This document shows, in pieces, positions 23,868 through 36,500 of a stretch of 64,000 nucleotides of DNA. The stretch is from Hippophae tibetana (lineage: Eukaryota; Streptophyta; Magnoliopsida; Rosales; Elaeagnaceae). The translations under genes were made by a program, and so were the position numbers. Each line of letters starts with the position of its first letter. Positions within the stretch are counted from its first letter, which is position 1. Where the stretch lies: positions 13,162,001-13,226,000 of the forward strand of contig CM072803.1 in assembly GCA_037013495.1 (NCBI GenBank), given 5' to 3'. The notes under the pieces were generated by a model. It was not told the DNA's origin and searched no databases. It was given only the letters and a program-made list of their open reading frames with translations.

Positions 23868-26800
23868 CTATAAGAATCGATTTGTGAATTCTGCCCACTC
23901 ATTCCACATCTCATCAACTTCAGTATCGGTGTAAGTTCCTTCATGATTAAGCTGTAATGTACACACATTTTAACATATTGTTAGCTAATTCACCACCTAT
24001 TTTGATTAATTAATTGAAATTATGAATAAAATAAGAAATGAAAATGCACAAAATTACTTAAATTATTACCAAGTCAATAATAGAAACAAGTGGATTGGCA
24101 ATAATTATCCTCATAAACATAAGGACATAATACCCACATGTTACCAAATCATCTTGCTTAGGACACTGTACATTAGAACGAAAATTGAGTTGTAAGCTTA
24201 ATATATATTATCTAATTAAAAATATATTAATTTATTAAACCATGGATTTATAACTTACTCTCATTCTATACCATATTGGTAAACCTTGAGAGCTTCGATT
24301 TTGATGACCATTGAACATAATATGAACTCTATATAAAGAAGGAAAAATAAGTAAGAGTTACTTGTGAAGATACATAAGAAAAATAAATAAGAGTTACTTG
24401 TGAAGATACATTGAACTTAATGTTTACAAGAACATCAAATTTTATTTTGAAAATAGAACTTACTCATTCATGATGTTTTCAATATCAGAGAATACTTCAC
24501 CCCACATTGAATCCAAATAATAAATGGTATTTATGAATGACTCGTACACAATTAAGACCCAATGGTACCTACATCAATTTATAGTAAGATATATATTGGT
24601 AAATGCATTTGATTACATAACATAATTTTTCGTAAATGTTATACAACTAATATCCACTTACCCTCCATTATATGGAATAATCCACTTATCTCCCTCTTGA
24701 GTATTTTGCATCATTTCAAAAACTTGTCTTGCAATTTGAGTATGTGTTCTCTTTTTCTTAATGACATACAACCAACTTGGATCAATAAATTTAATCACAT
24801 CATTCAACTGTTTCTTTTTCAACTCATCATAGCATCGCCTAGAAAATAAGTTTTAAAAGGTTAATGACAAAATAACAATCAAAATAAAATATCAAGTGAG
24901 TAATTTTTAACTTATCATAAAATAAAAAATAAATTAAAATCAAATTAACTAACCGTATCCACAATTTGACAACTGAATAGCCAATCTCCACCTTTGTATA
25001 AAATTGTTCTACACACTCAACTGATAGAAAAATAGGCAGTTCATTGCCTAAGATTTGAACTTCCATTGGAACTTTAACAACAAGATCATTAACCGAAGAT
25101 GCAGATGAGCATGCAACTATAAGAAATCTAACATGCTTAGGAAAACCACTCGTTTGGTCATATGTATATGAAATTGGTTTTTTTGTTGGTACCAAAGCAG
25201 GCATCTTAGAAGATATTTTGTCCATCGGTTTTTCCTTTGAGCTTCCTTTTTTGTTGCCAATGGTAATACGTAACTTTGATTTCTCCTTGGTCAAATCCTA
25301 TTTATTCACAATATGAAGAAATCTAATAAAATTATATTTGTATTTTTAAATTAATTAACAATAAAAACAATATATAAAAGGTAAGGAAAATATCCTTACT
25401 ACATCCTTTCCTAATATGACGAGATGTGGAGGCCAAGCAACAAATGAATTGACTGCTTCCGTAACTGTATTATGTTCCCTTGTTGGTATAGGTAAGAGAC
25501 AATTCTTTTCAATATCATCCACAACGGAAACCTTCCAACTACCATTCAAAGGTTTTCCATGACAAACACCACTAGAGGCATCACCTACCCTCCCACATGC
25601 CACAATACGAGATGGTGTCTCATATGCAAGCAAACAATTTCTTCCCTATATAGTATTAGAACAAACATATATAATATAACTTAAACACCACACAAAACAA
25701 AATTAAAATTACGATTGTGAAGGAATATTGAAGATTACTTACAACTAATCCCATATGAAAGGTAGGCACATCAGGAGGAGTGGCAATTTGTTGGATGTGT
25801 GGTGTAGATGTAGGTGTAAAGTTTTTGTACAAGGAGTCACATTGGAACTATCAATTGGATTATTATGTTCTGGATAATGACTTGAATGTCCTACACTCCT
25901 ATCTCCATGTAACTCAGCTCGTAGTGCATCTATCTCTGCCTTCATGGTATCAAAGCTTGCAAGCTTTTCTTTCATTGCCATCATCTCATTTAAGATATTT
26001 ACCATATCATTGGATCGATAATTAGTGCACTTTTTAGGCATGCCAAAATATTCGGTAGATGTTGTATATTGGGAGCATCCTTTAAGACGACCTGGATGAT
26101 CCTTCCCTAATGCCATTACTATTGCATCGACACCCATCTCTTCTTCAATCTCACCACTATCAATCTTATCTTGCATTTTACTCTACATCAATTCACACAT
26201 AAAATAATAAGCATAAATATAATCGATTAATCATAACATATTATCTAAAATTTTGAATAATTACCACATTTTCCAATTTATCTTGAACTTGTTTACTTTT
26301 GAACTCTCCTTCTTTAGGAGTGTTAGCTGTGATAAATACATGAGATCGTCGAATTTGTATGCCACCACTTTTTGACTCCTATAGATATGTATAATGAGTT
26401 ACATAAACATTGTATACCCAAATATCTAATTAATTATCATTCAAATGGAATTGAAGATAACTCACCAATTGAATTCTTAGGTTGGAAAAACCCATTCTTC
26501 CTGTATGATGATTATACTCATTATGATTCCTCAACTCAGCATGTTCGCAACTTGATTTCTAATAAGAGCATATATATGAATAAGGTTGTTAGGGCATATG
26601 AATTCAAAAGATTAAATGAAAATATTTATACTTTTGTATTCAATAATACCTCGAATTGCTCAGATCGTGTGTAATTCACAAATGCATTCCAATCATTGTG
26701 TACCCATTCATACTTCTTAGGTGGTTTGTATAGCTTCTTCTCATTCAATGGGTCCAAATAAGGCTTAATGTATTTTTTCCTCAAATTCTTTTTGAATGTC

Positions 26801-27330
26801 TTCCATCCCGAAGCAGCCGTCTTAAGGCACTTACGTTTGTATGCCTTTGGAATATTGTATTTTAAATATAAATTCACATGAAAACTTAACAATAAAACTA
26901 AATAAGAAAGGACCAAAAAGTACAAGTGCAATATATATATATATATATATATACGTACATTCAATGTCGCCCATATCATATCTTTTTCTACTGTAGAAAC
27001 GTCCTTCCGCCAATTATTATAAATAATCCTACTCATTGTTTTTCCTAACACACATATCTAACTAATCATTTTTGAACCCTTCTTTCCAATTGGGTTGCAT
27101 TCATTATCAAATTCAATTGTAATTTTTTCTGTGCACGTTGATTTAGCAATTTTCTTCATCTTTGTTATACCTCTTTTATTTTTAACTTTTTCTTTTTTCC
27201 TCCTTTTAGATGGTCTTTCCATATTTGAAGAAGTATCATCATTCGTAGAACTCTCCTCATCAGTGGAATCGTGTTCGTTCATAACTCTTTCATCTTTGTC
27301 ACGATCGTCAACAATCTCATTAGGATCCAT
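23868..27330 (-). pseudogene. CACTA TNPA-like (Transposase_24/23) gene with Ulp1-type protease domain
   Basis: Exons, 5' to 3' on the - strand: 27330-26959, about 26890-26650, 26558-26466, 26378-26265, 26182-25743, 25645-25400, 25297-24954, 24838-24662, 24568-24464, 24328-24259, 24165-24070, 23951-23868. Except at exon 2, whose start is uncertain, and the exon 5 lesion, the GT-AG sites keep phase. The N-terminus is acidic, then KRRKKEK-basic. The middle matches plant En/Spm transposase (IIYNNWRKDV; GWKTFKKNLRKKYI; EYNHHTGRMG; SHVFITANT; CHGKPL...SFVAWPPH). The last exons form a C48/Ulp1 fold: YHWVLIVYE (His), YYLDS (Asp), CPKQDDLVTCGYYV (Gln and Cys), so the catalytic set is intact. Lesions: an in-frame TAG at 27060-27058, and exon 5 is 440 bp where phase needs 441, i.e. 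a one-base loss in the second half. It would have bound the element's ends; the protease role is unknown. Confidence 0.85.
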
Positions 27331-27491
27331 ATACCTATAAACAAAGAATGAAAACACTATAAATGAATATATATATATATATATAAATTTATAATAAAAT
27401 TGGAATTATAGACGTAAATTATAAATATAAACAAACACATAACATATTTTACAATGCATACCTAACAAAAACATTTCAAATAAAGAAAAAG

Positions 27492-30400
27492 TTATCTTCC
27501 TCGATCAATCCAAGTTGCCTCACAATCATTGCGCATATATATTGAATTATCATCTTCTAAATCATTAGCATCATTTGAGTTAGGTATATTGCTCGCAAAA
27601 GATCCATATTCAGACAAAATTTCATTTAATTCTTCCTCTTTGTGATAAAACTCTCTCTTAGGCGGTATCAACACAACTGACCACTTTGTGTCTGTAGGAT
27701 CTTCTACATAGAATACTTGGTTAGCATGGGTGGCCATGATGAATGGGTCATTTTGATGACCTATCTTACCAAGGTTAACAAGAGTTAATCCTAATTCACT
27801 TTTACAAATTGCATTTTGATTATCCTCAACCCAGTCACACAAGAATATTGGAACACGAAACATATGATATTCTAACTCCCAAACTTCTTGAATAATTCCA
27901 TAATAAGTCCTTTCAGATAGTATCGGGTTATTATCCTTAGAACTTGAAAATTGCAAAGCTTGAGCATTTAACATAACCCCACTATTTTGATTAACACAAA
28001 TTTCATCCCTTGCCTTTGTTGTAAATCGAAAACCATTTATAACATATCGAGGATACTTGATAACATCATATCGTGGCCCCTTTGCTAGCCACCTTATAGT
28101 TTCTGTGATGGAATTATTAGGGACACTTAACTCGTCAATAACTTTATCTCGAAACCAATAAATAAAATTACGATTGTGTTCATCTTGAAACCATTTCTCT
28201 CCTTTTCTCCTGTTCCGAGGATCTGCCTTTAACATGTCCATATACATCCTATTAAATATGAGTAATGTGAGTAACATATGAAAATAAAATTTAAGAAATT
28301 ATGAAATGTATATTTAAATGACAGCTAGACTACCTTATGTATGGTTCAATCTCTTTATTGTTTGCAAGCACCAAACGATGACTTTGTTCCCATTGAACTT
28401 GCACAACGGTTTCAAATGAGCCTGAACTTATTGGTTCACCAATATTCTCTAAACCACCACCCAATGAAAATCTAGGCTGAGGGATTCCAATTGTAGATAC
28501 ACCAGATAGATACTCAGAGCAAAACTCAATAGCTTCTTCTGCAATATAACACTCAACTATGCACCCCTATGGTCGATTATGGTTACGAACATAACCTTTC
28601 AAGAACTTCATGAATCTTTCAAAAGGATACATCCATCGCATGTATACAGGACCACATAGTTGCACTTCTCTAACAAGGTGAACAGTTAAGTGAACCATGA
28701 TATCAAAAAATGAAGGTGGAAAATAATTTTCAAGTAAGCATAATGTCTCAACAAGTTCAACTTGTAGTTTATGTAACTCAGATTCTACAATTGTTTTCTT
28801 GCAAATGGAATTGAAGAAAAAAAAAGACGAGTGATTTCACGACGAACATGCTTTGGAAGAATTGATCTAATTATCACTGGCAATAATTGTTGCATAAGAG
28901 CATGACAATCATGTGATTTTAAACCATATAACTTTAAGTCTTGCATTGATACTAGGTTTTTAACATTTGATGAGTAACCTTCGGGAAATTTCAATCCTAA
29001 TAAACATTTGCAAAATTTTATCTTTTCATCCCTAGAAAGTGTAAAACAAGCATTAGGTAACTTAACCCGTGATCCTTGTTTAATTGGAACCAGTTCTTTT
29101 CTAATACCCAATTCTTTTAGATCCATGCGTGCAGCAATACCATCCTTTGTTTTAAAAGGAATATCAAGAAGTGTTCCAATTAGAGTATCACATACATTCT
29201 TTTCTATGTGCATCACATCTAGTATATGGCGTACAGGCAATGTTTCCCAATAAGGCAACTTCCAAAAAATTGACATCTTCTTCCAACATTTGTCACCGTT
29301 GTTAGGTTTTACCTTATTCTTTGTAATCATTTTGAATTTTCTTTTCCCTAGAATACCTTTTTGTTTTTGCATTTCTTTTCCTTTTCCTGTTCCTCTTAAT
29401 TTTCGTTGTAATTTAGCCGTTGCTTTCAGAACTAAGTCCCACTTTCCCAACTTCTTGAAGATCATACCTTGTAATTTGTGTAACACTTCTTCTCCCTGCA
29501 AAGCCACCGGAGTATCTTCTTCTTCATTGTTACTTACACCTTTCTTTCGAGATCGAAACTTATGCCCTTTTGGCAAGAATAGGGTATGTCTAGCAAAAGA
29601 AATCTTTTTTGAATGTAATAGATATTGAGCACAATTTTTCTCACTACATACTGGACATGCATTGTACCCCTTGGTCACATGTCCACACAAATTTCCATAA
29701 GCCGGAAAATCATTTATTGTCCACAATACCATTTCTTTAAGATTGAAGTACTCATTTTTGTATGAGTCATACACATCAATTCCTTCATCCCAAAGTTTCT
29801 TGAAGTCATCAATAAGAGGCTCTAAGTAGACATCAATATCATTACCCGGCTGTTTTGGTCTGGAAATTAACATAGAAAGCATCATAAACTTCCTTTTCAT
29901 GCATAACCAAGGAGGAAGGTTATATGTGATAATAATCACTGGCCAACAAATGTATCTACTACTTAGATTGCTATGAGGGTTGATCCCATCAGCGGCAATA
30001 GCAAGACGCAAATTTCTAGGCTCCGACCTAAAATCTGGCCATTTTTCATCTACTACCTTCCAACACGGGGAATCTACTGGGTGACGCAAAATACCATCCA
30101 TGGATTTGTTATCTTTATGCCACGTTAACATCTTCGATGTCTCTTTACTTTTAAACATTCTCTTAAAACGAGGTATTGGCGAAAAGTACCAAAGCACTTT
30201 AGCTGGCACTCCTTCTTTTACTTCATTACCATTTGATGTAGCCTTCCATCTTGAAGTACCGCACTCCGGACATTGAGTAGCATTTTCATATTGTTTCCTA
30301 TAAAGGATACAATCATTTGGACAAGCGTGAATCTTTACATACTCCATACCAAACTTACTCAATGTTTTTTTCACTTTATACGTAGAAGTAGGCAACTCAT

Positions 30401-30923
30401 TTATCTTTGGGAGCATTTCATGAGTTAACTTTAATATAGCAGTGAATCCGACATCAGAGAACCCATGTTTTGCTTTAAGGTTGTATAATTTCACCATTGT
30501 AGACAACTTGGTGAAATTTATGCAACCAGGATAAAGCGGTTTTTCTACATCTTCTAACAACTTGTTAAATTCATCCTGATTTATGTTGGGTTCATTTTCT
30601 ATTGCATTTACCATCTCAACAGCAGAATCCTCCATATCTATGGATTTGATCCGATAGTTTAGTGATGTGTTTGTTTCATCATTCTCTTGAATTAGGGGTT
30701 CTCCATGCATATACCAATTTATATAACTTCGAACAATCCCTTTACAAATAAGATGATCTCGTAAATCATCAATATTTTGAAATTCTATGTTTATGCAATC
30801 TTTGCAAGGACATCGAATAGGCTTATCGTCTATAGCATTCAGCCAAGAAAAATTCAAAAATGATTCTACTCCTTCTAAATAATCTTGTGAAACTCTTGGC
30901 TTATGCATCCAAGACTTATCCAT
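27492..30923 (-). pseudogene. CACTA TNP2-type transposase, frameshifted
   Basis: From the ATG at 30923: a transposase-associated domain (DKSWMHKPRVSQDYLEGVES; CPCKDC; residues ~1-75), the tnp2 core (ADGINPHSNLSSRY; CMKRKFMM; LWTINDFPAYGNL; HILDVMHIEKNVCDTLIGTL) and a DUF4218 region (ENYFPPSFFDIMVHL; LCGPVYMRWMYPFERFMKFL) to 28334. An 85-bp intron (28333-28249) leads to a DUF4216 exon ending at 27492. The order is the normal one for plant TNP2. Lesions: a nine-T run (28817-28825) is one base short of frame, shifting out of the core before DUF4218; and a TAG replaces the codon after NHNRP near 28570. A leader exon (to 32500) probably splices to 30924 (CATTTAG/AATGG). This is the catalytic subunit of the element and cannot be full length as read. 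Confidence 0.9.
28249..28333 (-). other. 85-bp intron of the TNP2 gene
   Basis: On the - strand the donor is CATAAG/GTAGTC and the acceptor TTTAATAG/GATGTA. Splicing joins EPYI-R to MYMDMLKADP without loss of frame (the Arg codon is split). Confidence 0.85.
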
Positions 30924-31199
30924 TCTAAATGACACAACACATGTATTGGTTAGAAAAACATATTAGAAGGAAAAAATACAAGTATACACTTGGATTGAAA
31001 ATATTATGGCAATCAAATGAAATTTTTATGCATCTCAATATGCTACCCTACCTTAACAGCTTCAAAACTTTGAAATTACAAGCAACCACAACCTAATTAA
31101 ATAATTAATAACAATAATTGTTAGTTTTGCAATTGGATAAGGGTTCAAATCAAACAATATTGGTTGAAACTTTCGACATGAAATTGAAAGTGTTATTTT

Positions 31200-31316
31200 T
31201 TTTAATATCAATCGATAACCACTATTTTGATGAGGTGGAGTTAGATTGGAGATATTCAATCAAGGCCCCTTTATTTTGAGAGATGCAAACTCAACCAATT
31301 AAGCTACCAAGTTACT
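31200..31316 (-). mobile_element. possible tRNA-derived SINE head
   Basis: On the - strand, CTTGGTAGCTTAATTGGTTG contains a Pol III A-box-like TAGCTTAATTGG (31306-31295), and a degenerate B-box-like stretch follows about 30 bases on (TTGATTGAATATCTCC near 31265-31250). The arrangement is that of a tRNA-like SINE head. The body and 3' tail toward 31075 are unclear. It lies in the intron between the CACTA leader exon and TNP2. Confidence 0.35.
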
Positions 31317-31461
31317 AGGTAATTTATGGAGTACTGTCTATTGGATAAAAAAGATGAAATTGATTGATTAAAATAGATTTTAATACAAGCCGACTAGAAG
31401 ACTATTAAATTTTTAAAAGCAATATGATAGTAACCTGGAAAATTTTATAATACATCTTATA

Positions 31462-31492
<31 letters not shown>

Positions 31493-32412
31493 TTTAAAAT
31501 CAATTATGTAGATGAGATTGCTTTAAAAAATCTAATGGTTGATAAGTGTTAGATGTATATTATAGGAGGTGTATGATGGAATCTATTAAACTAATTATGA
31601 TATTGGTCTTTTGGTGCCCCGTTTCATAACTTTTTTCTTTTTCCATTTTTTTGGTTTCGTTTCTTCTTTCCAAGAAACACGAAAACAGAGAAAGCATATA
31701 TCAAGTAGCTCAAACCTAAACAAATATTTTTCATTTAAAAAAAGAAAAAAACCTAAAAAAAGTTTTAAAAAGCTCAACATAAAATTGGAAAAGAAACAGA
31801 AAATGTAGATTATGATAGCATAATGCAGTAGAGAAATAGTTAGTTAATCAGGGACTCACTATATTATCACAAATCTCTAAGTTTTATCTTTCATCAAATA
31901 TATTCCCAAATTTATAACTTAACAAGAAAACTCATAACCTTTTATACATTGTAATTCATATCCTTAAATTATCATCAGAAATACTTTTTAGTTTTAATTT
32001 TGTTACATATATCCTCACCATTTATAACTTTATCACATATATATATATATATATATAACAAACAAATTAGTTCAACAAGTCTGCTTGTCAGGACCAAATT
32101 AAAGCAAAAAATTATATTTGATAACACAATTGAAGAGACCAAACAGAGGAGGCATTGGATTGAAAGTGATTAACAAATTAAAAATAAAGAAAATATAAAA
32201 ATCTGAATTTAGCAGATGATGAATATTGTTTGTTTGGTTTAGCTAATTTTAATCGTTGTAAGTCATCACAATCTAGCTATCACTTTCTTCTGAATGCATA
32301 GAGACGCTTGTGACTTAATTTCTTAAGGTTTCTTTTTAATGCACTTGTAAGTTAGGAGTGAGGACCACAGCTTAATCCATATTAATCGGTGAAAAGGTTC
32401 TTTTCAAGCTTC

Positions 32413-32415
<3 letters not shown>

Positions 32416-32462
<47 letters not shown>
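32416..32462. repeat. (AT)n microsatellite
   Basis: About 23 uninterrupted AT dinucleotides next to the splice donor of the CACTA leader exon. Confidence 0.95.
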
Positions 32463-32465
<3 letters not shown>

Positions 32466-32499
32466 TTTATATAGTAAAAAAACAGGGTATTATACTTAC

Positions 32500-32790
32500 C
32501 TGAAGCTGAGTCGCCAACAATGATAGGGTCGGGCGTTGAGTTGCGAAGAGGAGAATATGAACAGAAACAAGTCAGAGAGAAAAGAAGAAGATAGGTTAGG
32601 GAAAATAATTCCTTTAATGTCAAGCGAGGTGTTGGAAAGGAAGAGCTGTTAGAGGAGTTCGTCGACAATATCTTGAGACGCGGTGCGGCGCGGCGCAGCG
32701 TGGTATTGCTCGGAGAGAAATCAAGTTACGCGAGTTGGATCTGAGACGCCAATTTAGAAAAACAATTTTGGAAGATTAGGGCTCGGGTAA
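32500..32790 (-). promoter_or_regulatory. leader exon / promoter-proximal region of the CACTA transposase unit
   Basis: A GC-rich island (GACGCGGTGCGGCGCGGCGC on +) in AT-rich DNA. On the - strand it ends in a strong donor, CTTCAG/GTAAGT, at 32500/32499. The matching acceptor lies one base before the TNP2 ATG at 30923. An open frame across the exon and into the AT repeat (32668-32414) is probably untranslated leader. Function is inferred from splice sites and position. Confidence 0.55.
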
Positions 32791-32809
32791 TTGGGTAGGT
32801 AATATATTA

Positions 32810-33075
32810 ACTAATATTATATATATATTATAACTTAACGCATGCAATATTATATATATATATATATATTAATTAATGCGAGTAATTAATAATATATATA
32901 TATATATTACTTAAGTTGGTAATTAATATTATATATATATATATTAGCTGGTGAATTTTATTAATATTATATATATATATTGTTCGGTTGATAATTACTA
33001 TTATATATATATATATATATTTTTTTTTAAGTCGGTAATTAATATTATATATATATATATATATATTACTTAATT
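32810..33075. repeat. degenerate ~50-bp minisatellite with variable (TA)n tracts
   Basis: Five or six units of the form GGTAATTAATATTA(TA)nTT follow each other, each with a TA run of different length and a short GC-richer joint (CTTAAGTTG, AGCTGG, TTCGGTTG). It lies between the leader exon and the terminal repeats of the large CACTA element. Confidence 0.75.
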
Positions 33076-33390
33076 AGTGTAATATTAAAATTAGAAAAAA
33101 AATGTAAAAAAAAAAGATAAGAAAAAAAGAAAGAGAGTAAAAAAATAAAGAGTGAAAAAAATTTTGATGTAAAAATTTGATATATATATATATATGATAA
33201 AAGAAAAAAAAGATTAATAATAGAGAAAAATAAAAAAAATTATAAAATAATTTTTGTATTTTTTTAAATGAATGACATAGTATTTTAATATTGAAAACTC
33301 TATATTATTTTAATTATAATCATAGTTATTTAATAATTTTGCTATATAAATGTTTATATATATATTTAAATAGTTTTTGTAAATTAACTT

Positions 33391-33500
33391 ATAGCCACGG
33401 TTATTGATAAAACCGAGGCTATATGTATACACTATAGCCTCGGTTTTTATCAAACTGTGGCCAAAACCCTATGACCTCGATTTTTAAAATAATCGAAGCT
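33391..33500. repeat. subterminal palindromic repeats, right end of the large CACTA element
   Basis: Three hairpin-forming pairs of TAGCCACGGTT / AACCGAGGCTAT type, continuing into CTATGACCTCGATT / AATCGAAGC just inside the terminal inverted repeat. Far fewer units than at the left end. Confidence 0.85.
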
Positions 33501-33539
33501 AAAATTCCGAGACAAAAAACATACATTGTAGTAGTGGTT

Positions 33540-36500
33540 ATTTTAGTAAAGAGTATATATATAACAATATTTATTTATTAGCAAAACATAAATAAATTTA
33601 TTATTTAAATAAAAAAATATACACGTAATAATCATTTTATGAACAACATTTATAACACTTTGTGATATTAATACACTAAATATAAATGATATGAATATTA
33701 AGATGGACAAAATGTGATCAAATTTAATAAATATTTTTAAAACATTTTTTTGCTTAAAAATAAAATAATTTAATTGACTATTTATAAAATGATATTAGTT
33801 ATTGATATAAAAAATATGATTAATTCAATAAATTTATAAATCCTAATATAATAATTTAAAGTTAATAATATAAATTCAATACAATAAAATTATAAAATAT
33901 AAATTATATAATTATTATCTATTATAAAAATATTTTGATATCTATTAGTTTACTTAACAAAACAAAACTTAAATTAAAGCTTAAAAAAAGTATATAGAAA
34001 GGCAGAAGAAGAAAGGAAATAAAAGTGGGAGAACGATCAAAGTTCATAGAAGCTTTATATATATTAATTGACCATCAATAATTATTATTGCTAAAAGTTT
34101 TTTAAAAAATTAAAAGAAAAGAAAAATCCTTAACTATGATAATATAAAATATTAACAATAAATAAATAATTAATTTTTTTATCTTTGTGAAGAGTAAATA
34201 TACAATAATTATTATTTTATTAATAAAAAATTAATTTATTTTTGATAAATAAATAATAGTATTAATTATCGACGAATAATTGTTATTATTTCAAATTTTT
34301 TATTTTAAAAAATAAAATAAAAAAATAAGTTTTTGAATATAAATTTTTAAATTATTTTTATTATAATTAAAAAACTGATATTAAAATGTTTTATAAAGTG
34401 ATCGAAAGTAATACTCTTAAAATAAATAGTTAATTAACTTTTTTTTAATCATAAGTAAATATATAATAATAACTATTTTATAAGTACTATAATCTAATAT
34501 AATATAAACATGAGTGATTTATCACGATATTAATAATAATTACGTAAATTTATTAAATAACTATGCCAAATATAACAAAATAATATATTTATCTATTTAA
34601 TTAATATTTCTACCATCTAAAAAGTTAATCTTAACTACATGAATAATAGATATGACTTAATTAGATTTAATAAGCATTTTTATTTAAAAATAATATATAT
34701 TAGATCATTGTTCTTTTTTTAAATAACATGAGATATAATGTGATGTTAATATAAATATTTATTATATGAATATTCAACAAATATATATATATTTATAATA
34801 TAATTAATTGAACACTTATTAAATAGATAATTGTTAACAATATGAATTGTTACTTTTAAAGTAATAAAATAAATATTCATAAGAATATATTTATTATATA
34901 AACATTCAATAAAAATATGGTATACTTATAAGTGAATTTCTCGAATACTCATTACATGAATAATTATTAACTGTATAAATTATCATCATTAATGTAATAA
35001 AAATAATTATATTATATAAAATAATTATATTATACAAAATAATTATTTATAAAAATTTATTTATTATATGAATATTTTGATACTTTTTCTAAAAAAAAGT
35101 AAAAATATATATAAAAAAATATTTATTAATATAAAAAATGATAAAAATAAAAAGAAAAAGAAAAAAAGTGCAATGGTCGGTCATCAACGAAAAGATGACA
35201 TCATCACATATCCACACCTTTATATATAAAAGAAAGATAATAGAGATATTTGATGGATATTTCTTAAATTTTTTGATAAATATTTAATTTTATATTATTA
35301 AAATTTAAAAATTATTAACCGATTTTTAAATTTAAATTTTAATATAATTTATACTATTAATTTAAATTATGTTTTATTAAAATAATTTTTAAATTTATTA
35401 GTTAATAATATTGGCCAGATCATATAATATATTTACTTAAAATGTGTCGTTTTTAAATTCAATTTTACTTTAATATAAATTAATCAATTTCTTATTAAAA
35501 TTAATAAAGATTAGCACAAACATAAACACTAAATATAGGTTTTAGAAAATAAATCATGTAAGACTGATGGTATAGATATACAGGAATGTCAATTTAGAAA
35601 AAATCTGCAAGAAAACTCATTTTTGATATCGATGGAGCATGATTCCACTGAGAGCAAGGTGGTAGTGAAGATCACTATTCTCTACCAACTCAGTACTCGT
35701 TTTCTTGTAATTTAAAGCATAAGTTATTATAGTTAAATTTAATAAATTTGTTTGGAAACCTTATTCTTATTTCTAAATTAATACTTAATTGTAAAAATAA
35801 ACAATATTATAACTTATAAAATAATAATTATTTTAAAAATTATTAAAATGAATTGATAAAATTTTACCTTTAGTGTATTTAATTGTATAATAAACATAAA
35901 TAATTGAATTTTATTGTTTATTTAACTATTTAATTTCATTAATTAGTAGAGACAAACTCCATTTAAAAAAAAACTTCAAATGAAGAATTCATGTTATTTG
36001 TGGTTATTTAAACTAGGAGTGTGTAAAAAAATTCAATCATCCGATTAATCACATCAATCTAATCAGATATGTTAAGTTTTTTGATGGTTTCGATCCGACC
36101 ATCGGATCGGATAGAAATTTTTTCAATTCGTTAAGTTCGGATCGTATGATAGATTTCACTACGTATCATCCGATCTCATCCAATCTGACTGAAAATACTT
36201 AAATATATATTTATATTTTATATATTAGTCCTATTTTCATTAATCATTCCTATATTAGTCATATTTTAATGTTTCTTTTAGCTCAAAAATATATATTTTA
36301 TATATTAGTCATATTTTCATTGATCATTCATATATTAGTCATATTTTAATGTTTCTTTTAGCTCAAATAAGTTTATGTTAGGTGAAAATTTAAATTTTTT
36401 ATTCAAAAATACCAAAAATAGAGTTAATTAAGTTTATTAGTCGGATTGATCATATTGATCGGATTCAATTGATCCAATCCGAATAGATTACAAATCGGAT

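Larger units (their letters stand above)
22310..33536 (-). mobile_element. CACTA (En/Spm) transposon with TNP2 and TNPA/Ulp1 genes, 11.2 kb
   Basis: The ends are CACTACTACAATATGTAC (22310) and the inverse of CACTACTACAATGTATG (ending 33536). The 3-bp target duplication GTT is perfect (22307-22309 and 33537-33539). Inside, both genes read on the - strand: a leader exon (32500-32790), a TNP2 transposase (30923-27492) and a TNPA-like gene with a C-terminal Ulp1 protease domain (27330-23868). Subterminal palindromic arrays lie at 22319-22750 and 33391-33500. Both genes contain lesions, so the copy is probably no longer autonomous, but the perfect target duplication and good ends point to recent insertion. 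Confidence 0.96.

Noticed and set aside
26372..26674. 100-codon + frame
   Set aside because: Lies antisense over two exons and an intron of the TNPA-like gene; a shadow frame.
29008..29628. Two + frames (81 and 112 codons)
   Set aside because: Antisense shadows of the conserved TNP2 reading frame.
32414..32668. 84-codon - strand frame starting MSTNSSNSSSF
   Set aside because: It crosses a strong splice donor and runs into the (AT)n repeat; better explained as the transposase leader exon.
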